64,000 nucleotides of DNA, taken from positions 372,001-436,000 of the forward strand of contig NZ_FWXT01000004.1 of assembly GCF_900176535.1 (NCBI RefSeq), in the 5' to 3' direction. A program made the position numbers and the translations under genes. This DNA is from Pedobacter africanus. Lineage in GTDB: Bacteria; Bacteroidota; Bacteroidia; Sphingobacteriales; Sphingobacteriaceae. The notes beneath the pieces are model-generated. The model searched no databases and was not told the DNA's origin. It saw only the letters and a list, made by a program, of their open reading frames with translations. This document shows, one piece after another, positions 8,683-18,296 of the stretch; the first letter of the stretch is position 1, and the number at the start of each line of letters is the position of its first letter.

Positions 8683-9630
8683 TTATTTTTTCAGTTCTCC
8701 TGGAAGGTAACCGAAATGCTTTCTGAATGCTTTGGAGAAGTTATAAGGTTCGTTATAACCCATGGTATAGGCTGCCTCATATACAGTACAATGCGTTTCG
8801 AGGAGCATTTGCCTGGCATAGTTCATCTTTAACTCGTTCAGGTAACCAAAAACGGTTAGCCCAAATAGTTCTTTAAAGCCCTTTTTAAGCATAAATTCGT
8901 TTAATCCCGCCTCGCGGGCAATGCCATTTAGCGTCAAAGGATCGAACATCCGTTGCTGGATGTACTGCCGTGCAGCATGAAGTTTATCGACATTATGCCG
9001 TTCTATTTTAACAGGTTTTGCACCGTTTAATGCCTCTGCCTGTTCGGCCTGAAGTAAAAAAAGTTCAGTGATCTTCGATTCAAAAAACAGCTGCTTCATG
9101 TTACCGGTATACACGCAATGATGCATGTCGTTAATGATGGATTGCTGTTTAGGGGTAATTGGGAGCGCATGTTCAGAAATGTCAGCCATCTGTCCCGCAT
9201 TCACCTTGTCCCAGAAACGTTTCAGGCATTCCAGGTCGGTAGCGTATAAGCGGCTGAAAAAGGATTCGTAAAGGGATATGCCAAAATTGCGTACTTCAGG
9301 GCTGCTTAAAGCATAATAACCATCAAAGCCAGGTAGAAAGGTAGTGGCATGCTGGTTGTCTTTAAGTACGTACTTTTCTTTGCTGTTTGCTTCCCAGGCA
9401 GAACTGGTGCCATGTATAGAAAAATACATGTTCAGGGTAGGGGTTTCGTTTTGCTCGCGAACAGTTAATTCCTGTTCCAGTTTGCTGCTTCCGGAGAAAA
9501 TGTCTGCGCCATTAATTTTGACTTCGCTGAAGTTTATGTAACCGGTGTTACCCAAATAGTCAGCACATTCTGTTCGGTCAACTTCCGACATTTCGGTACA
9601 TAAAATCAAATTCAATTCATTGTCGATCAT
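8683..9630 (-). CDS. AraC family transcriptional regulator
   Basis: About 315 residues from the ATG at 9630; upstream in-frame codons reach 9759 but lack family similarity. The C-terminal 100 residues are an AraC/XylS double helix-turn-helix: LTLNGIAREAGLNEFMLKKGFKELFG is the first and VYEAAYTMGYNEPYNFSKAFRKHFGYLPGELKK the second, with the usual family signature. The N-terminal region is an undefined effector or dimerisation domain. It is transcribed away from the UvrA2-RND efflux operon, with about 188 bases between the starts, so it is the obvious candidate regulator of that operon. Confidence 0.88.
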   Translation of the reverse strand: MIDNELNLILCTEMSEVDRTECADYLGNTGYINFSEVKINGADIFSGSSKLEQELTVREQNETPTLNMYFSIHGTSSAWEANSKEKYVLKDNQHATTFLPGFDGYYALSSPEVRNFGISLYESFFSRLYATDLECLKRFWDKVNAGQMADISEHALPITPKQQSIINDMHHCVYTGNMKQLFFESKITELFLLQAEQAEALNGAKPVKIERHNVDKLHAARQYIQQRMFDPLTLNGIAREAGLNEFMLKKGFKELFGLTVFGYLNELKMNYARQMLLETHCTVYEAAYTMGYNEPYNFSKAFRKHFGYLPGELKK

Positions 9631-9818
9631 AGGTTTATGTTGTAATGATATTGATAGCTTTGAATTAACGAATCTAGTGAAAAATTTAAATTTAAACGAA
9701 AGAGTCAGGAAATAAATCCTTTTAACAAGGTTATTACTCCTTATGGCAGGGGTAGACAAAATTAGTTTTTATTCAACTTTGATATTGCGAGAAAGACTAT
9801 TTTGAATCATGTAATCTG

Positions 9819-12098
9819 ATGAAGATGAAACAGGAATACATAGCAATAAAAGGTGCCCGTGAAAATAACCTGAAAAACATTTCGCTGTTTATACCAAAGC
9901 GCAGGATCACCGTTTTTACCGGCGTTTCTGGCTCCGGTAAATCGTCTATTGTATTTGAAACCATTGGTGCCGAAGCCCAGCGACAGCTGAGCGAAACGTT
10001 CTCGACTTTTGCGCGGAACAGGCTGCCCAGGTTTAGCCAGCCCGATGCAGACGCTATAGAAAACCTTTCTACCGCCATTGTTATTGATCAGAAACGCCTT
10101 GGGGGCAACTCGCGTTCAACAGTGGGTACCATAACCGATATTTACGCGATCCTGCGCTTGCTCTTTTCGCGACTGGGCAAACCTTTTGCAGGATATTCTA
10201 ATGCTTTTTCTTTTAATGACCCAACGGGAATGTGCCCGGAATGTAATGGGCTAGGGGAAACGGTAAAACTGAACCTGGATAAATTTCTGGACCGTTCCAA
10301 ATCTTTAAATGAAGGGGCTATTTTGTTTCCGATGTTTGCCGTTGGCAGCTGGTATTTTAATTCCTATGCCTATTCGGGCCTGTTCGATAACGATAAAAAA
10401 CTGGGCGATTACACAGAACAGGAATGGCATACCCTGCTATATGGTAAGCCTAAAAAAGTTACGGCCAGAAAGGACAATGTTCCGCTGAATGTGAATTTTG
10501 AAGGTTTAGTCGACAAGTTTAACCGGATGTACATTAAAAGGGATACCAGTATCCTTTCCGAATCGACCCGCGGAACACTGGAGCGTTTCATGTCGTTTTC
10601 TGCATGTCCTTTATGCAAAGGTGCCCGTTTAAACCAGGCTGCATTGAACAGCAGGATAAACGGTTATAACATTGCGGAGCTAACCAGCATGCAGATTGAT
10701 GAACTGATCGGTGTTATTGCAGAAATAAACGATCCGGTTGCCGGGTCCGTGACCTCAGAATTGATGATGCGTTTGCAGCACCTGATGGATATCGGCCTGG
10801 AATACCTGAGCCTTGACAGGGGTACGGACACACTTTCAGGCGGAGAATCGCAGCGCATCAAAATGGTTCGGCACCTGGGCAGCAGCCTTACCGATATGAT
10901 CTATATTTTTGATGAACCGAGCATTGGTTTACATCCACGCGATGTGCACCGTTTGAACGAACTGCTGCAGCAATTGCGGGACAAGGGGAATACCATCCTG
11001 GTGGTAGAGCACGACCCGGAAGTGATCATGATTGCAGATCATGTGGTAGATGTTGGCCCTTATGCCGGTGTATTGGGTGGTAATATTGTTTATGAAGGTA
11101 CAGCAGAAGGGCTGAGGAAAGCGGATACCCTGACTGGTAGGTACCTGAACAGGAAATTACCCCTGAAATCGCAATACAGAACATCAAAGGGATACCTTGC
11201 AATAGAGAATGCCGGTCTCCATAACCTTAAGAACATTACGGTTGTTATTCCTGTAGGAGTGCTTACGGTCGTAACGGGAGTGGCCGGTGCAGGAAAGAGC
11301 ACGCTGATCAATGATGTTTTTGTAAAACAACATCCGGAGGCCGTGCTTATTGACCAGTCGGCCGTAAGCACTTCCATACGTTCCAGTCCAGCTACTTACA
11401 CGGGTATAATGGACGACATCCGCAGACTGTTTGCCCAGGCAAATGATGTGAGTGCCTCCCTGTTTAGTTTCAATTCCAAAGGCGCCTGCTCAAATTGCCA
11501 GGGTCTGGGTTTTATCTATACCGACCTGGCCTTTCTGGAGCCTGTTAAAAACCCTTGCGAGATATGTGGCAGTAAAAGGTTTAAGGAAGAAGTATTGGAG
11601 TACAAACTAAAGGGAAAATCTATCAGTGATGTTCTGGAGATGACTGTACAGGAGGCGGTGGAGTTTTTTGATAAAAAGGACCTTAAAAAGCGCCTGCAGG
11701 CCATACATGATGTGGGGCTGGACTACCTTACACTTGGACAGCCTTTAAGTACCCTTTCTGGTGGTGAATGCCAACGCATTAAACTGGCCGGTAATCTCCA
11801 CAAAAAAGGCAGCATCTATGTGCTGGACGAACCAACAACGGGCTTGCACATGTCGGACGTAGGGCATCTGCTGGAAATTATGGACAGCCTGGTGGATAAT
11901 GGCAATTCAGTTATCGTAATTGAACATAACCTGGATGTGATCAAAAATGCAGACTGGGTAATTGACCTTGGCCCGGAAGGCGGAAAGAATGGAGGTGAAA
12001 TCGTATTTACCGGTACACCTGCTGATCTTCTAAATGAACCGGGTTCCTTAACCGGACAATATTTAAAAAAAAGCAATGAATACATATATGAAACCTAA
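9819..12098 (+). CDS. UvrA2-like ABC ATPase (short UvrA paralogue)
   Basis: A 759-residue tandem ABC ATPase of the UvrA family. Walker A motifs are GVSGSGKSS (about residue 34) and GVAGAGKST (about 487); signatures are LSGGESQR (about 339) and LSGGECQR (about 645), with DEPSIGLH and DEPTTGLH following. It is about 180 residues shorter than canonical UvrA. The loss is mainly in the first half, where the UvrB-binding domain and first half of zinc finger 1 are missing: only CPECNGLG remains after FSFNDPTGM. Zinc finger 2 is intact (CSNC, 19 residues, CEIC). Such UvrA2 proteins, including DrrC-type resistance proteins, protect against DNA-binding drugs. Its stop codon lies inside the next gene, tolC-like, so the two are coupled. 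Confidence 0.9.
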   Translation: MKMKQEYIAIKGARENNLKNISLFIPKRRITVFTGVSGSGKSSIVFETIGAEAQRQLSETFSTFARNRLPRFSQPDADAIENLSTAIVIDQKRLGGNSRSTVGTITDIYAILRLLFSRLGKPFAGYSNAFSFNDPTGMCPECNGLGETVKLNLDKFLDRSKSLNEGAILFPMFAVGSWYFNSYAYSGLFDNDKKLGDYTEQEWHTLLYGKPKKVTARKDNVPLNVNFEGLVDKFNRMYIKRDTSILSESTRGTLERFMSFSACPLCKGARLNQAALNSRINGYNIAELTSMQIDELIGVIAEINDPVAGSVTSELMMRLQHLMDIGLEYLSLDRGTDTLSGGESQRIKMVRHLGSSLTDMIYIFDEPSIGLHPRDVHRLNELLQQLRDKGNTILVVEHDPEVIMIADHVVDVGPYAGVLGGNIVYEGTAEGLRKADTLTGRYLNRKLPLKSQYRTSKGYLAIENAGLHNLKNITVVIPVGVLTVVTGVAGAGKSTLINDVFVKQHPEAVLIDQSAVSTSIRSSPATYTGIMDDIRRLFAQANDVSASLFSFNSKGACSNCQGLGFIYTDLAFLEPVKNPCEICGSKRFKEEVLEYKLKGKSISDVLEMTVQEAVEFFDKKDLKKRLQAIHDVGLDYLTLGQPLSTLSGGECQRIKLAGNLHKKGSIYVLDEPTTGLHMSDVGHLLEIMDSLVDNGNSVIVIEHNLDVIKNADWVIDLGPEGGKNGGEIVFTGTPADLLNEPGSLTGQYLKKSNEYIYET

Positions 12099-13437
12099 AA
12101 TTTATCTCATAATGGTGCTGCTTGCATCGTTTCATGTTGTGGTGAAAGGGCAGGAAACCGGGTCCTTAAACTATAAACTGAGCCTGAAAGCTGCAATTGA
12201 CTATGCCCTGACCCACCAAACGGATGTATTAAATGCGGTAGTGGACGAAGAAATGGCCAGAAATAAAGTTAAAGAAACAGTAGGTATCGGTTTACCGCAG
12301 GTTTCTGCCAGCTATAATTTTCAGGATTTCTTAAAGCTGCCTACCACCTTATTGCCCGGAGAATTTTCCAATCCACCTTCAGACACGCCAATTCCGGTTA
12401 AATTTGGGACTAAATTTAACTCCACAGCCGGAATAGAGCTGAGCCAGCTCATTTTTGATGGCAGTTACATTGTGGGTTTGCAGGCTTCCAAAACCTATAA
12501 AGAATTATCGGTTAGGAACAGCAGACGTACCAGGATTGAAACAGCAACGGCAGTAACCAAAGCTTATTATTCGGTATTGGTGATCGCTGAGCAACTTGAC
12601 CTGATTGATGCCAATCTTACACAGCTTTCCAAATCTTTAAATGATACAGAAGCCTTGTTTAAAAATGGCTTTGCAGAAAAAATTGATGTAGACAGGCTGC
12701 AGGTTTTAAAGAACAATCTGGAAACTGAAAGAGAGAATGTGACCCGACTGCTGGAACTGAACATCAATATGCTGAAATTCCAGATGGGCATGCCTATACA
12801 GGCTGAACTGACGCTTACCGATCAGATCAAAGACATCAGGGCAGAGCAGGTTGCCCTTGCAGTGGCAGATACAACCGCTTACAAGGGAAGGATCGAATAC
12901 GCTTTGCTGGAAACACAGCAGAAGCTGAACGAATTGGATTTTAAAAGGCAGAAAAGTACTTTCCTGCCTACACTGAGAGGTTTCGCCAGTGCCTCAAAGA
13001 ATTTTCAGTCGGACGAATTTTCCAGGCACTTTGACAACCGCTTTCCAACATCTGTTATTGGCTTTACACTTTCCTGGAACCTGATCAATGGCGGACAGCG
13101 CATTTATCAGATGCGAAATGCAAAACTGACCATTAAAAAAACTGAAAATGACATGCTGAATTTGAAGAATGGAATAGCGCAGGAAGTTTCTGCCAATCAG
13201 AAACTGTACCTGAACAGCAAGCGGTCAGTAGAGAACCAGGAGCGGAACCTGGCCCTGGCGAAGGAGATCCTAAGGGTTACGCGAATCAAATATGAACAGG
13301 GCGTAGGCTCAAGTTTAGAAGTGACTACTGCAGAGACCTCATTAAAAGAAGCGCAGAACAATTACATTAAAGCTTTGTACGATTTGCTGATCACTAAGGT
13401 AGATCTGGATAAAGCAGCAGGAAGAATTAATTATTAA
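12076..13437 (+). CDS. TolC family outer membrane efflux protein
   Basis: A 453-residue outer membrane channel (OEP repeats) of a tripartite pump. The start at 12076 or the ATG at 12088 gives a signal peptide (MKPKIYLIMVLLASFHVVVKGQ, cleaved near the Gln). The body has the two-fold repeat of long coiled-coil helices: ALTHQTDVLNAVVDEEMARNKVKE and LAKEILRVTRIKYEQGVGSSLEVTTAET. The gene overlaps the UvrA2-like gene by 23 bases (or 11 from the second ATG) and is followed by the membrane fusion protein and RND genes. Confidence 0.92.
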   Translation: MNTYMKPKIYLIMVLLASFHVVVKGQETGSLNYKLSLKAAIDYALTHQTDVLNAVVDEEMARNKVKETVGIGLPQVSASYNFQDFLKLPTTLLPGEFSNPPSDTPIPVKFGTKFNSTAGIELSQLIFDGSYIVGLQASKTYKELSVRNSRRTRIETATAVTKAYYSVLVIAEQLDLIDANLTQLSKSLNDTEALFKNGFAEKIDVDRLQVLKNNLETERENVTRLLELNINMLKFQMGMPIQAELTLTDQIKDIRAEQVALAVADTTAYKGRIEYALLETQQKLNELDFKRQKSTFLPTLRGFASASKNFQSDEFSRHFDNRFPTSVIGFTLSWNLINGGQRIYQMRNAKLTIKKTENDMLNLKNGIAQEVSANQKLYLNSKRSVENQERNLALAKEILRVTRIKYEQGVGSSLEVTTAETSLKEAQNNYIKALYDLLITKVDLDKAAGRINY

Positions 13438-13456
13438 CCTCAAGAAACACTATAAA

Positions 13457-14557
13457 ATGAAAACATCAATATATACCCTTGCATTTGCCCTTGTATTGGC
13501 TTCCTGCTCATCAGAAAAGCCAAAAGATAAAAAAACGGAGCTGGAACAGCTGAAAAAGCAACGTACGGAATTAAACGGTAAAATAGAAAAACTGGAAGCT
13601 GAACTGGGTCAGAATAAGACGGTGGCTGAGGTTAAAGATGTGACTGCAACCGAACTTTCAGAGATCCATTTCAGAAGTTATGTCGAAGTACAGGGAAAGG
13701 TAGATGCAGAGGACAATGTGGAAATCATGCCAGAATCACCAGGGACCGTAACTCAGATCTATATAAAAGTTGGCCAGAATGTGAGCAAGGGACAGGTACT
13801 GGCCCAGCTTGACGATAAAGTGCTTAAGCAGAGTGTAGCGCAGATGCAGACCCAGCTTGATCTGGCAACAACGGTATTTAACCGCCAGAAAAACCTTTGG
13901 GACCAGAAGATCGGGACCGAAGTACAGTACCTGACAGCCAAAAGCCAGAAAGAGGGCCTGGAAAGACAACTGGCCGGTATAAAATCGCAGGCAGCAATGA
14001 ATAAAATTAAAAGTCCTGTTTCGGGTACGGTGGATGCAATGGAGCTTAAACTTGGACAATCTGTAGCACCGGGAAATCCTACTGGTATCCGGATAGTGAA
14101 CGCCAGCAGGCTTAAAGTGAAGGCCCTGGTTTCTGAGAATTACGGTGGAAAGGTGAGTCAGGGTGATGAAGTTCAGGTATCGCTGCCTGATGTTCCGGAC
14201 AACCTGCAGGCGCATATTTCTTTTGCTGCAAAAGTAATAGATCCGGTTTCCAGGGGCTTTAATGTGGAAGTGAAACTGCCTTCCAGTAAAAGGTACCGCC
14301 CAAACATGGTAGCGATCCTGAAGATTATAGACTATAAAAATGATCAGGCCCTGGTGGTTCCCATCAATGCCATACAAAAGTCTGAAACCAGTGAATATGT
14401 ATTTACCGCAGTAAATGGGAAAGCTAAAAAGGTAGACATCAAAACCGGTAAGGTTTCGGACGGCAAAGCCGAGATATTATCGGGATTGAAAGCCGGCGAC
14501 AAGGTGGTGACCACAGGATTTCAGGACCTGAACGACGGAGATAGCGTAAAATTATAG
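13457..14557 (+). CDS. RND efflux periplasmic adaptor (membrane fusion lipoprotein)
   Basis: A 366-residue HlyD/AcrA-like adaptor. The N terminus ends in a lipobox (VLASC, Cys17), so it is a lipoprotein anchored to a membrane facing the periplasm. A coiled coil occupies about residues 20-55, and the biotinyl-lipoyl-like domain begins around VEIMPESPGTVTQIYIKVGQNVSKGQVLAQLD. Beta-barrel and membrane-proximal domains follow (VPINAIQKS, DGKAEILSGLKAGDKVVTTG). The early coiled coil before the lipoyl domain is unusual compared with AcrA. It lies 19 bases after tolC and 20 before the RND gene. Confidence 0.92.
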   Translation: MKTSIYTLAFALVLASCSSEKPKDKKTELEQLKKQRTELNGKIEKLEAELGQNKTVAEVKDVTATELSEIHFRSYVEVQGKVDAEDNVEIMPESPGTVTQIYIKVGQNVSKGQVLAQLDDKVLKQSVAQMQTQLDLATTVFNRQKNLWDQKIGTEVQYLTAKSQKEGLERQLAGIKSQAAMNKIKSPVSGTVDAMELKLGQSVAPGNPTGIRIVNASRLKVKALVSENYGGKVSQGDEVQVSLPDVPDNLQAHISFAAKVIDPVSRGFNVEVKLPSSKRYRPNMVAILKIIDYKNDQALVVPINAIQKSETSEYVFTAVNGKAKKVDIKTGKVSDGKAEILSGLKAGDKVVTTGFQDLNDGDSVKL

Positions 14558-14577
14558 ACAGCTTTATTCATCAAAAA

Positions 14578-17500
14578 ATGAAGGATATAAATAAAGAGTT
14601 TAAGCCCTCCAGCTGGGCGATTGACAACAGAACGGCGATTTACGTGTTCACTTGTCTGCTAATGATAGCAGGATATTTTTCTTATCAGAAGCTGCCAAAA
14701 GAAAATTTTCCAGAAGTAGTTATTCCGAAGATATTTGTGCAGACGGTATATCCGGGCACTTCTCCTTCCAATATGGAAAACCTGGTGACCAAGCAACTCG
14801 AAAAGGAAATCAGGGGGACCTTGGGACTAAAAAAAATCACTTCCAGTTCTTTTCAGGATTTTTCTTTCATTACTGCTGAATTTAACACGGATGTAGATAT
14901 CAAGGATGCAAAACAGCGGATCAAAGATGCGGTAGATAAAGCGAAAACAGACCTGCCTTCAGATTTACCTGATGATCCGGTAATCATGGATATCAACCTT
15001 TCAGATCTGCCTATTATGTATATTAACATTTCGGGTGATTATGATTTAAAAAAGCTTAAAGAATATGCTGATGATATAGAAGATAGGGTAGAGGGGTTGA
15101 AGGAGATTGCAGGGGTAGACATTGTAGGCGCGCTGGAACCTGAAGTACAGATCAATGTAGATTTGCAAAAGATGGATGCTGCCCAGATATCTTTTACAGA
15201 TATAGAGAATGCCGTTAAATATGAGAATTTAACCATCTCCGGCGGTTCGGTTAAAATGGATGGTATGCTGCGGACGCTCAATATCAAGAAGGAATTCGAA
15301 AATGCCGAAGAAATAGGCAACATGATTGTTAAAACCCCAACTGGTGGTTCAGTTTATCTGAAAGATATCGCGGAAGTAATAGATTCTTTTAAAGAACAAA
15401 AAAGCTATGCCCGTTTGTATGGCAAAAATGTAATTACATTGAACGTAAGGAAACGCAGTGGTGAAAACCTGATCGAAGCTTCTGATAAGATCAATGCGAT
15501 GTTAAAAGATATGAAAGGAAAAGTGATCCCTGAAAAACTCAATATTACCATCACCGGTGACCAGAGCGATCAGACAAGGATTACGCTGCATGATCTGATC
15601 AATACCATCGTCATCGGTTTTATTCTGGTTACGCTGATACTGATGTTCTTTATGGGGGTAACCAACGCTCTGTTCGTGGCGCTTTCTGTCCCTTTGTCTA
15701 TGTTCATTGCTTTCCTTTCTATGCCGGTTCTGGGGGGAATATTTGATTTTAACTTTACTATGAATATGATGGTACTGTTCTCTTTTCTGTTGGGTTTGGG
15801 GATAGTAGTGGATGATGCGATTGTAGTAGTCGAAAATACCCACCGTATTTTTGACAATGGAAAAGTGCCCATTGTACAGGCTGCTAAAACTGCCACCGGA
15901 GAGGTGTTTCTACCGGTTTTGTCGGGAACTTTAACTACACTGGCGCCCTTCTTTCCTTTGTTGTTCTGGCCGGGCATTATTGGGAAGTTTATGTATTTTT
16001 TACCGGTAACACTAATCGTAACCTTATCCGCATCACTTATTGTCGCTTATATTATCAACCCGGTTTTTGCAGTTGATTTTATGAAACCGCATGATGATCA
16101 TAAGGATCAAAAACCAACCTTTAACAAAGCAGTCAAACGTACTATGCTGATCTTTACAGGAGTTGCCTTACTGGGCTACCTTATCAATTTTGGTCTGGGA
16201 AATTTTGTGGTGTTGATGGCATTGCTGTATCTTTTGAATCACTTCTTCCTGTCAAGGGCGATCAAGCAATTTCAGACTGTAGTCTGGCCAAAGGTGATTA
16301 ATACTTATCACAATCTGATTATCTGGGCATTGAAAAGACCACGTACCATGATATGGAGTACAGTTGGGTTATTCTTCTTTACCATCTTCCTTGTTGGCAT
16401 TGTGCCACCCCGGGTAGTGTTTTTCCCTACAGCCGATCCGAATTTCGTGTATGTATACGTAGAGCTACCTGTGGGCACAGATCAGGCTTATACCAGTAAG
16501 ATTATTGAAAAAGTGGAGGAGCGGGTTACCAAGGTAGTTGGCCGTAACAATCCTGATGTTTCCTCTATCATTTCCAATGTGACGGTAGGAGTAACTGATC
16601 CGCAAGGCGAGGATCAGGGAGAATACAGCAATAAAGGTAAGGTTACAGTTGCATTTGTTCCTTTTGGTAAACGAACAGGCGAGCGTACTGCAACCTATCT
16701 TGATAAGGTCAGGGAGGCCGTTAAAGGAATTCCTGGAGCGGAAATCAGTGTAGCGCAAGAGCAGGGCGGCCCACCAACTGCGAAACCAATTAGTATTGAA
16801 ATTACCGGCGACAACCTGGATTCCCTGGCCAATACATCGATACGATTGAAGAAATTTCTGGATGGCAGGCAGATTGCAGGAGTTGAAGAACTTAAAACCG
16901 ATTTCCAGAATAATAAGCCGGAAATTATTTTTGACGTAAATAGAGAAAGGGCAAACAGAGAGGGAGTATCTACAGGTCAAATTGGTTTAGCACTTCGGAC
17001 TGCGCTTTTTGGGAAAGAGGCCTCAAAGTATAGGGACGAGAATGATGATTATGAAATCAATGTGCGTGCGATGGAGGCTCAGCGCAATAACCTGGAAGCA
17101 TTGAGGAACATGAAAATGACCTATCGCGATATGGCCATGAACGGGATCATCAGGCAGGTGCCAATCTCTTCCTTTGCGGACATCAATTATGTAAATACCT
17201 ATGGTGGCATTAAGCGCAAACAGCAGAAAAGGATCATCATTTTGTCTTCAAACGTTCTGTCTGAGTACAATGCCAATGAGGTAGTCGCTAATATTCAAAC
17301 GGAAATTAATGAGTTCAAAGCACCTGATGGTGTGGAGATTAAAATGGCAGGAGAACAGGAAGAACAAATGGAGACGGCTGCGTTTCTGGGCACTGCATTG
17401 ATAAGTGCACTGTTTATCATCCTCATTATCCTGGTATTGCAATTTAACTCCATCAGCAAGCCTGTGGTGATCTTAAGCGAAATCCTGTTTAGTGTAATCG

Positions 17501-17952
17501 GTGTATTGCTTGGGGTTACCATTTTTAGAATGGAGCTTTCGATCGTGATGACCGGATTGGGAATTGTTGCGCTTGCCGGTATTGTGGTTAGAAATGGTAT
17601 CCTGCTGGTTGAGTTTGCCGATCTGATGGTGAGCCAGGGTATGGAAGTAAAAGAAGCCGTAATTGAGGCGGGGCGTACCCGGATGACACCTGTACTGCTT
17701 ACTGCTACTGCAACTATGCTGGGACTGATCCCGCTTGCCGTAGGTTTGAACATAGATTTTGTGACCATGTTTACGGAGCTACACCCACACATTTATTTTG
17801 GAGGCGATAACGTAGCATTCTGGGGACCTTTGTCCTGGACCATCATCTTCGGCTTAAGTTTTGCCACTTTCCTCACTTTGGTACTTGTGCCATGCATGTA
17901 CCTGGTAGCAGACAGGAATTCAAAGAAAGTAAAATCATGGTTTAAAAAATAA
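14578..17952 (+). CDS. RND family efflux transporter permease
   Basis: A 1124-residue AcrB-type proton-driven inner membrane pump, slightly longer than the usual 1030-1050. Transmembrane helix 4 holds the proton-relay acidic pair (LGIVVDDAIVVVENTHRIF). Two large periplasmic loops follow TM1 and TM7. Extra hydrophobic sequence at about residues 520-565 before TM7 may account for the added length. It is the last gene of the UvrA2-TolC-adaptor-RND operon. The stop codon lies inside the left 19-bp arm of the palindromic element at 17945-18201, so that arm encodes the last Lys codons and the stop. Confidence 0.93.
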   Translation: MKDINKEFKPSSWAIDNRTAIYVFTCLLMIAGYFSYQKLPKENFPEVVIPKIFVQTVYPGTSPSNMENLVTKQLEKEIRGTLGLKKITSSSFQDFSFITAEFNTDVDIKDAKQRIKDAVDKAKTDLPSDLPDDPVIMDINLSDLPIMYINISGDYDLKKLKEYADDIEDRVEGLKEIAGVDIVGALEPEVQINVDLQKMDAAQISFTDIENAVKYENLTISGGSVKMDGMLRTLNIKKEFENAEEIGNMIVKTPTGGSVYLKDIAEVIDSFKEQKSYARLYGKNVITLNVRKRSGENLIEASDKINAMLKDMKGKVIPEKLNITITGDQSDQTRITLHDLINTIVIGFILVTLILMFFMGVTNALFVALSVPLSMFIAFLSMPVLGGIFDFNFTMNMMVLFSFLLGLGIVVDDAIVVVENTHRIFDNGKVPIVQAAKTATGEVFLPVLSGTLTTLAPFFPLLFWPGIIGKFMYFLPVTLIVTLSASLIVAYIINPVFAVDFMKPHDDHKDQKPTFNKAVKRTMLIFTGVALLGYLINFGLGNFVVLMALLYLLNHFFLSRAIKQFQTVVWPKVINTYHNLIIWALKRPRTMIWSTVGLFFFTIFLVGIVPPRVVFFPTADPNFVYVYVELPVGTDQAYTSKIIEKVEERVTKVVGRNNPDVSSIISNVTVGVTDPQGEDQGEYSNKGKVTVAFVPFGKRTGERTATYLDKVREAVKGIPGAEISVAQEQGGPPTAKPISIEITGDNLDSLANTSIRLKKFLDGRQIAGVEELKTDFQNNKPEIIFDVNRERANREGVSTGQIGLALRTALFGKEASKYRDENDDYEINVRAMEAQRNNLEALRNMKMTYRDMAMNGIIRQVPISSFADINYVNTYGGIKRKQQKRIIILSSNVLSEYNANEVVANIQTEINEFKAPDGVEIKMAGEQEEQMETAAFLGTALISALFIILIILVLQFNSISKPVVILSEILFSVIGVLLGVTIFRMELSIVMTGLGIVALAGIVVRNGILLVEFADLMVSQGMEVKEAVIEAGRTRMTPVLLTATATMLGLIPLAVGLNIDFVTMFTELHPHIYFGGDNVAFWGPLSWTIIFGLSFATFLTLVLVPCMYLVADRNSKKVKSWFKK

Positions 17953-18201
17953 CCGTTCTCTTCGAAGGCTGGAACAAATTGCGCTGAAGAAGCGCAAATT
18001 ATTCCTATGCCTTCTCTGAGAAGGTAATTTTTTTGTGAAGCATGGTAGAAAGGCAGGGTGTGTGCCTCGATGCCATGCTTTTTTTCTTACACAACCTGCC
18101 TGACACAAAAATTACCTTCTCAGAGAAGACTTAGGCACTTTTAGGCTTCCCCCTTTGGGGAGCCTAAAAGATGCCCGGCTTAGAAGAGAACGGTTATTTT
18201 T
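17945..18201. repeat. 257-bp palindromic element with 19-bp terminal inverted repeats and nested hairpins
   Basis: Perfect 19-bp arms at 17945-17963 (AAAAATAACCGTTCTCTTC) and 18183-18201. An inner pair, 18011-18037 and 18104-18128, is complementary over 25 bp apart from a 2-T bulge. Between outer and inner arms each side has its own hairpin: TTGCGCT/AGCGCAA on the left (17979-17997) and an 18-bp stem GGCA-CTTTTAGGCT-CCCC with its complement on the right (18134-18175). The centre (18038-18086) forms a terminator-like hairpin followed by Ts. This could be a miniature inverted-repeat element or a structured 3' RNA ending the efflux transcript. Confidence 0.75.
18038..18086 (+). terminator. Terminator-like hairpin in the centre of the palindromic element
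   Basis: AAGCATGG (18038-18045) pairs with CCATGCTT (18073-18080), with an inner AGGCA/TGCCT stem, and a T run continues to 18085. It probably ends efflux operon transcription. AGGCAGG (18051-18057) can instead pair with CCTGCCT (18095-18101), giving a pseudoknot or a competing fold. Confidence 0.6.
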
Positions 18202-18240
18202 GATTTTAACATATTTTAACATTAATTACCCCCATAGGTA

Positions 18241-18271
18241 TTGTGAAAAAAATAAGGTTTGTCTAATTTTC
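18241..18271 (+). promoter_or_regulatory. Candidate promoter of the moxR-bat operon
   Basis: TTG at 18241-18243, 20 bases, then TAATTTTC at 18264-18271, which matches TAnnTTTG at seven of eight positions. It lies 25 bases before the first ATG of the moxR-like gene, the first gene of the operon. Confidence 0.4.
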
Positions 18272-18296
18272 GCTGCGAATAAAAAAATGGGTATAA

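Noticed and set aside
13736..14377. A 213-residue open frame on the minus strand opposite the adaptor gene
   Set aside because: Antisense to the RND adaptor; composition is a mirror of the real gene.
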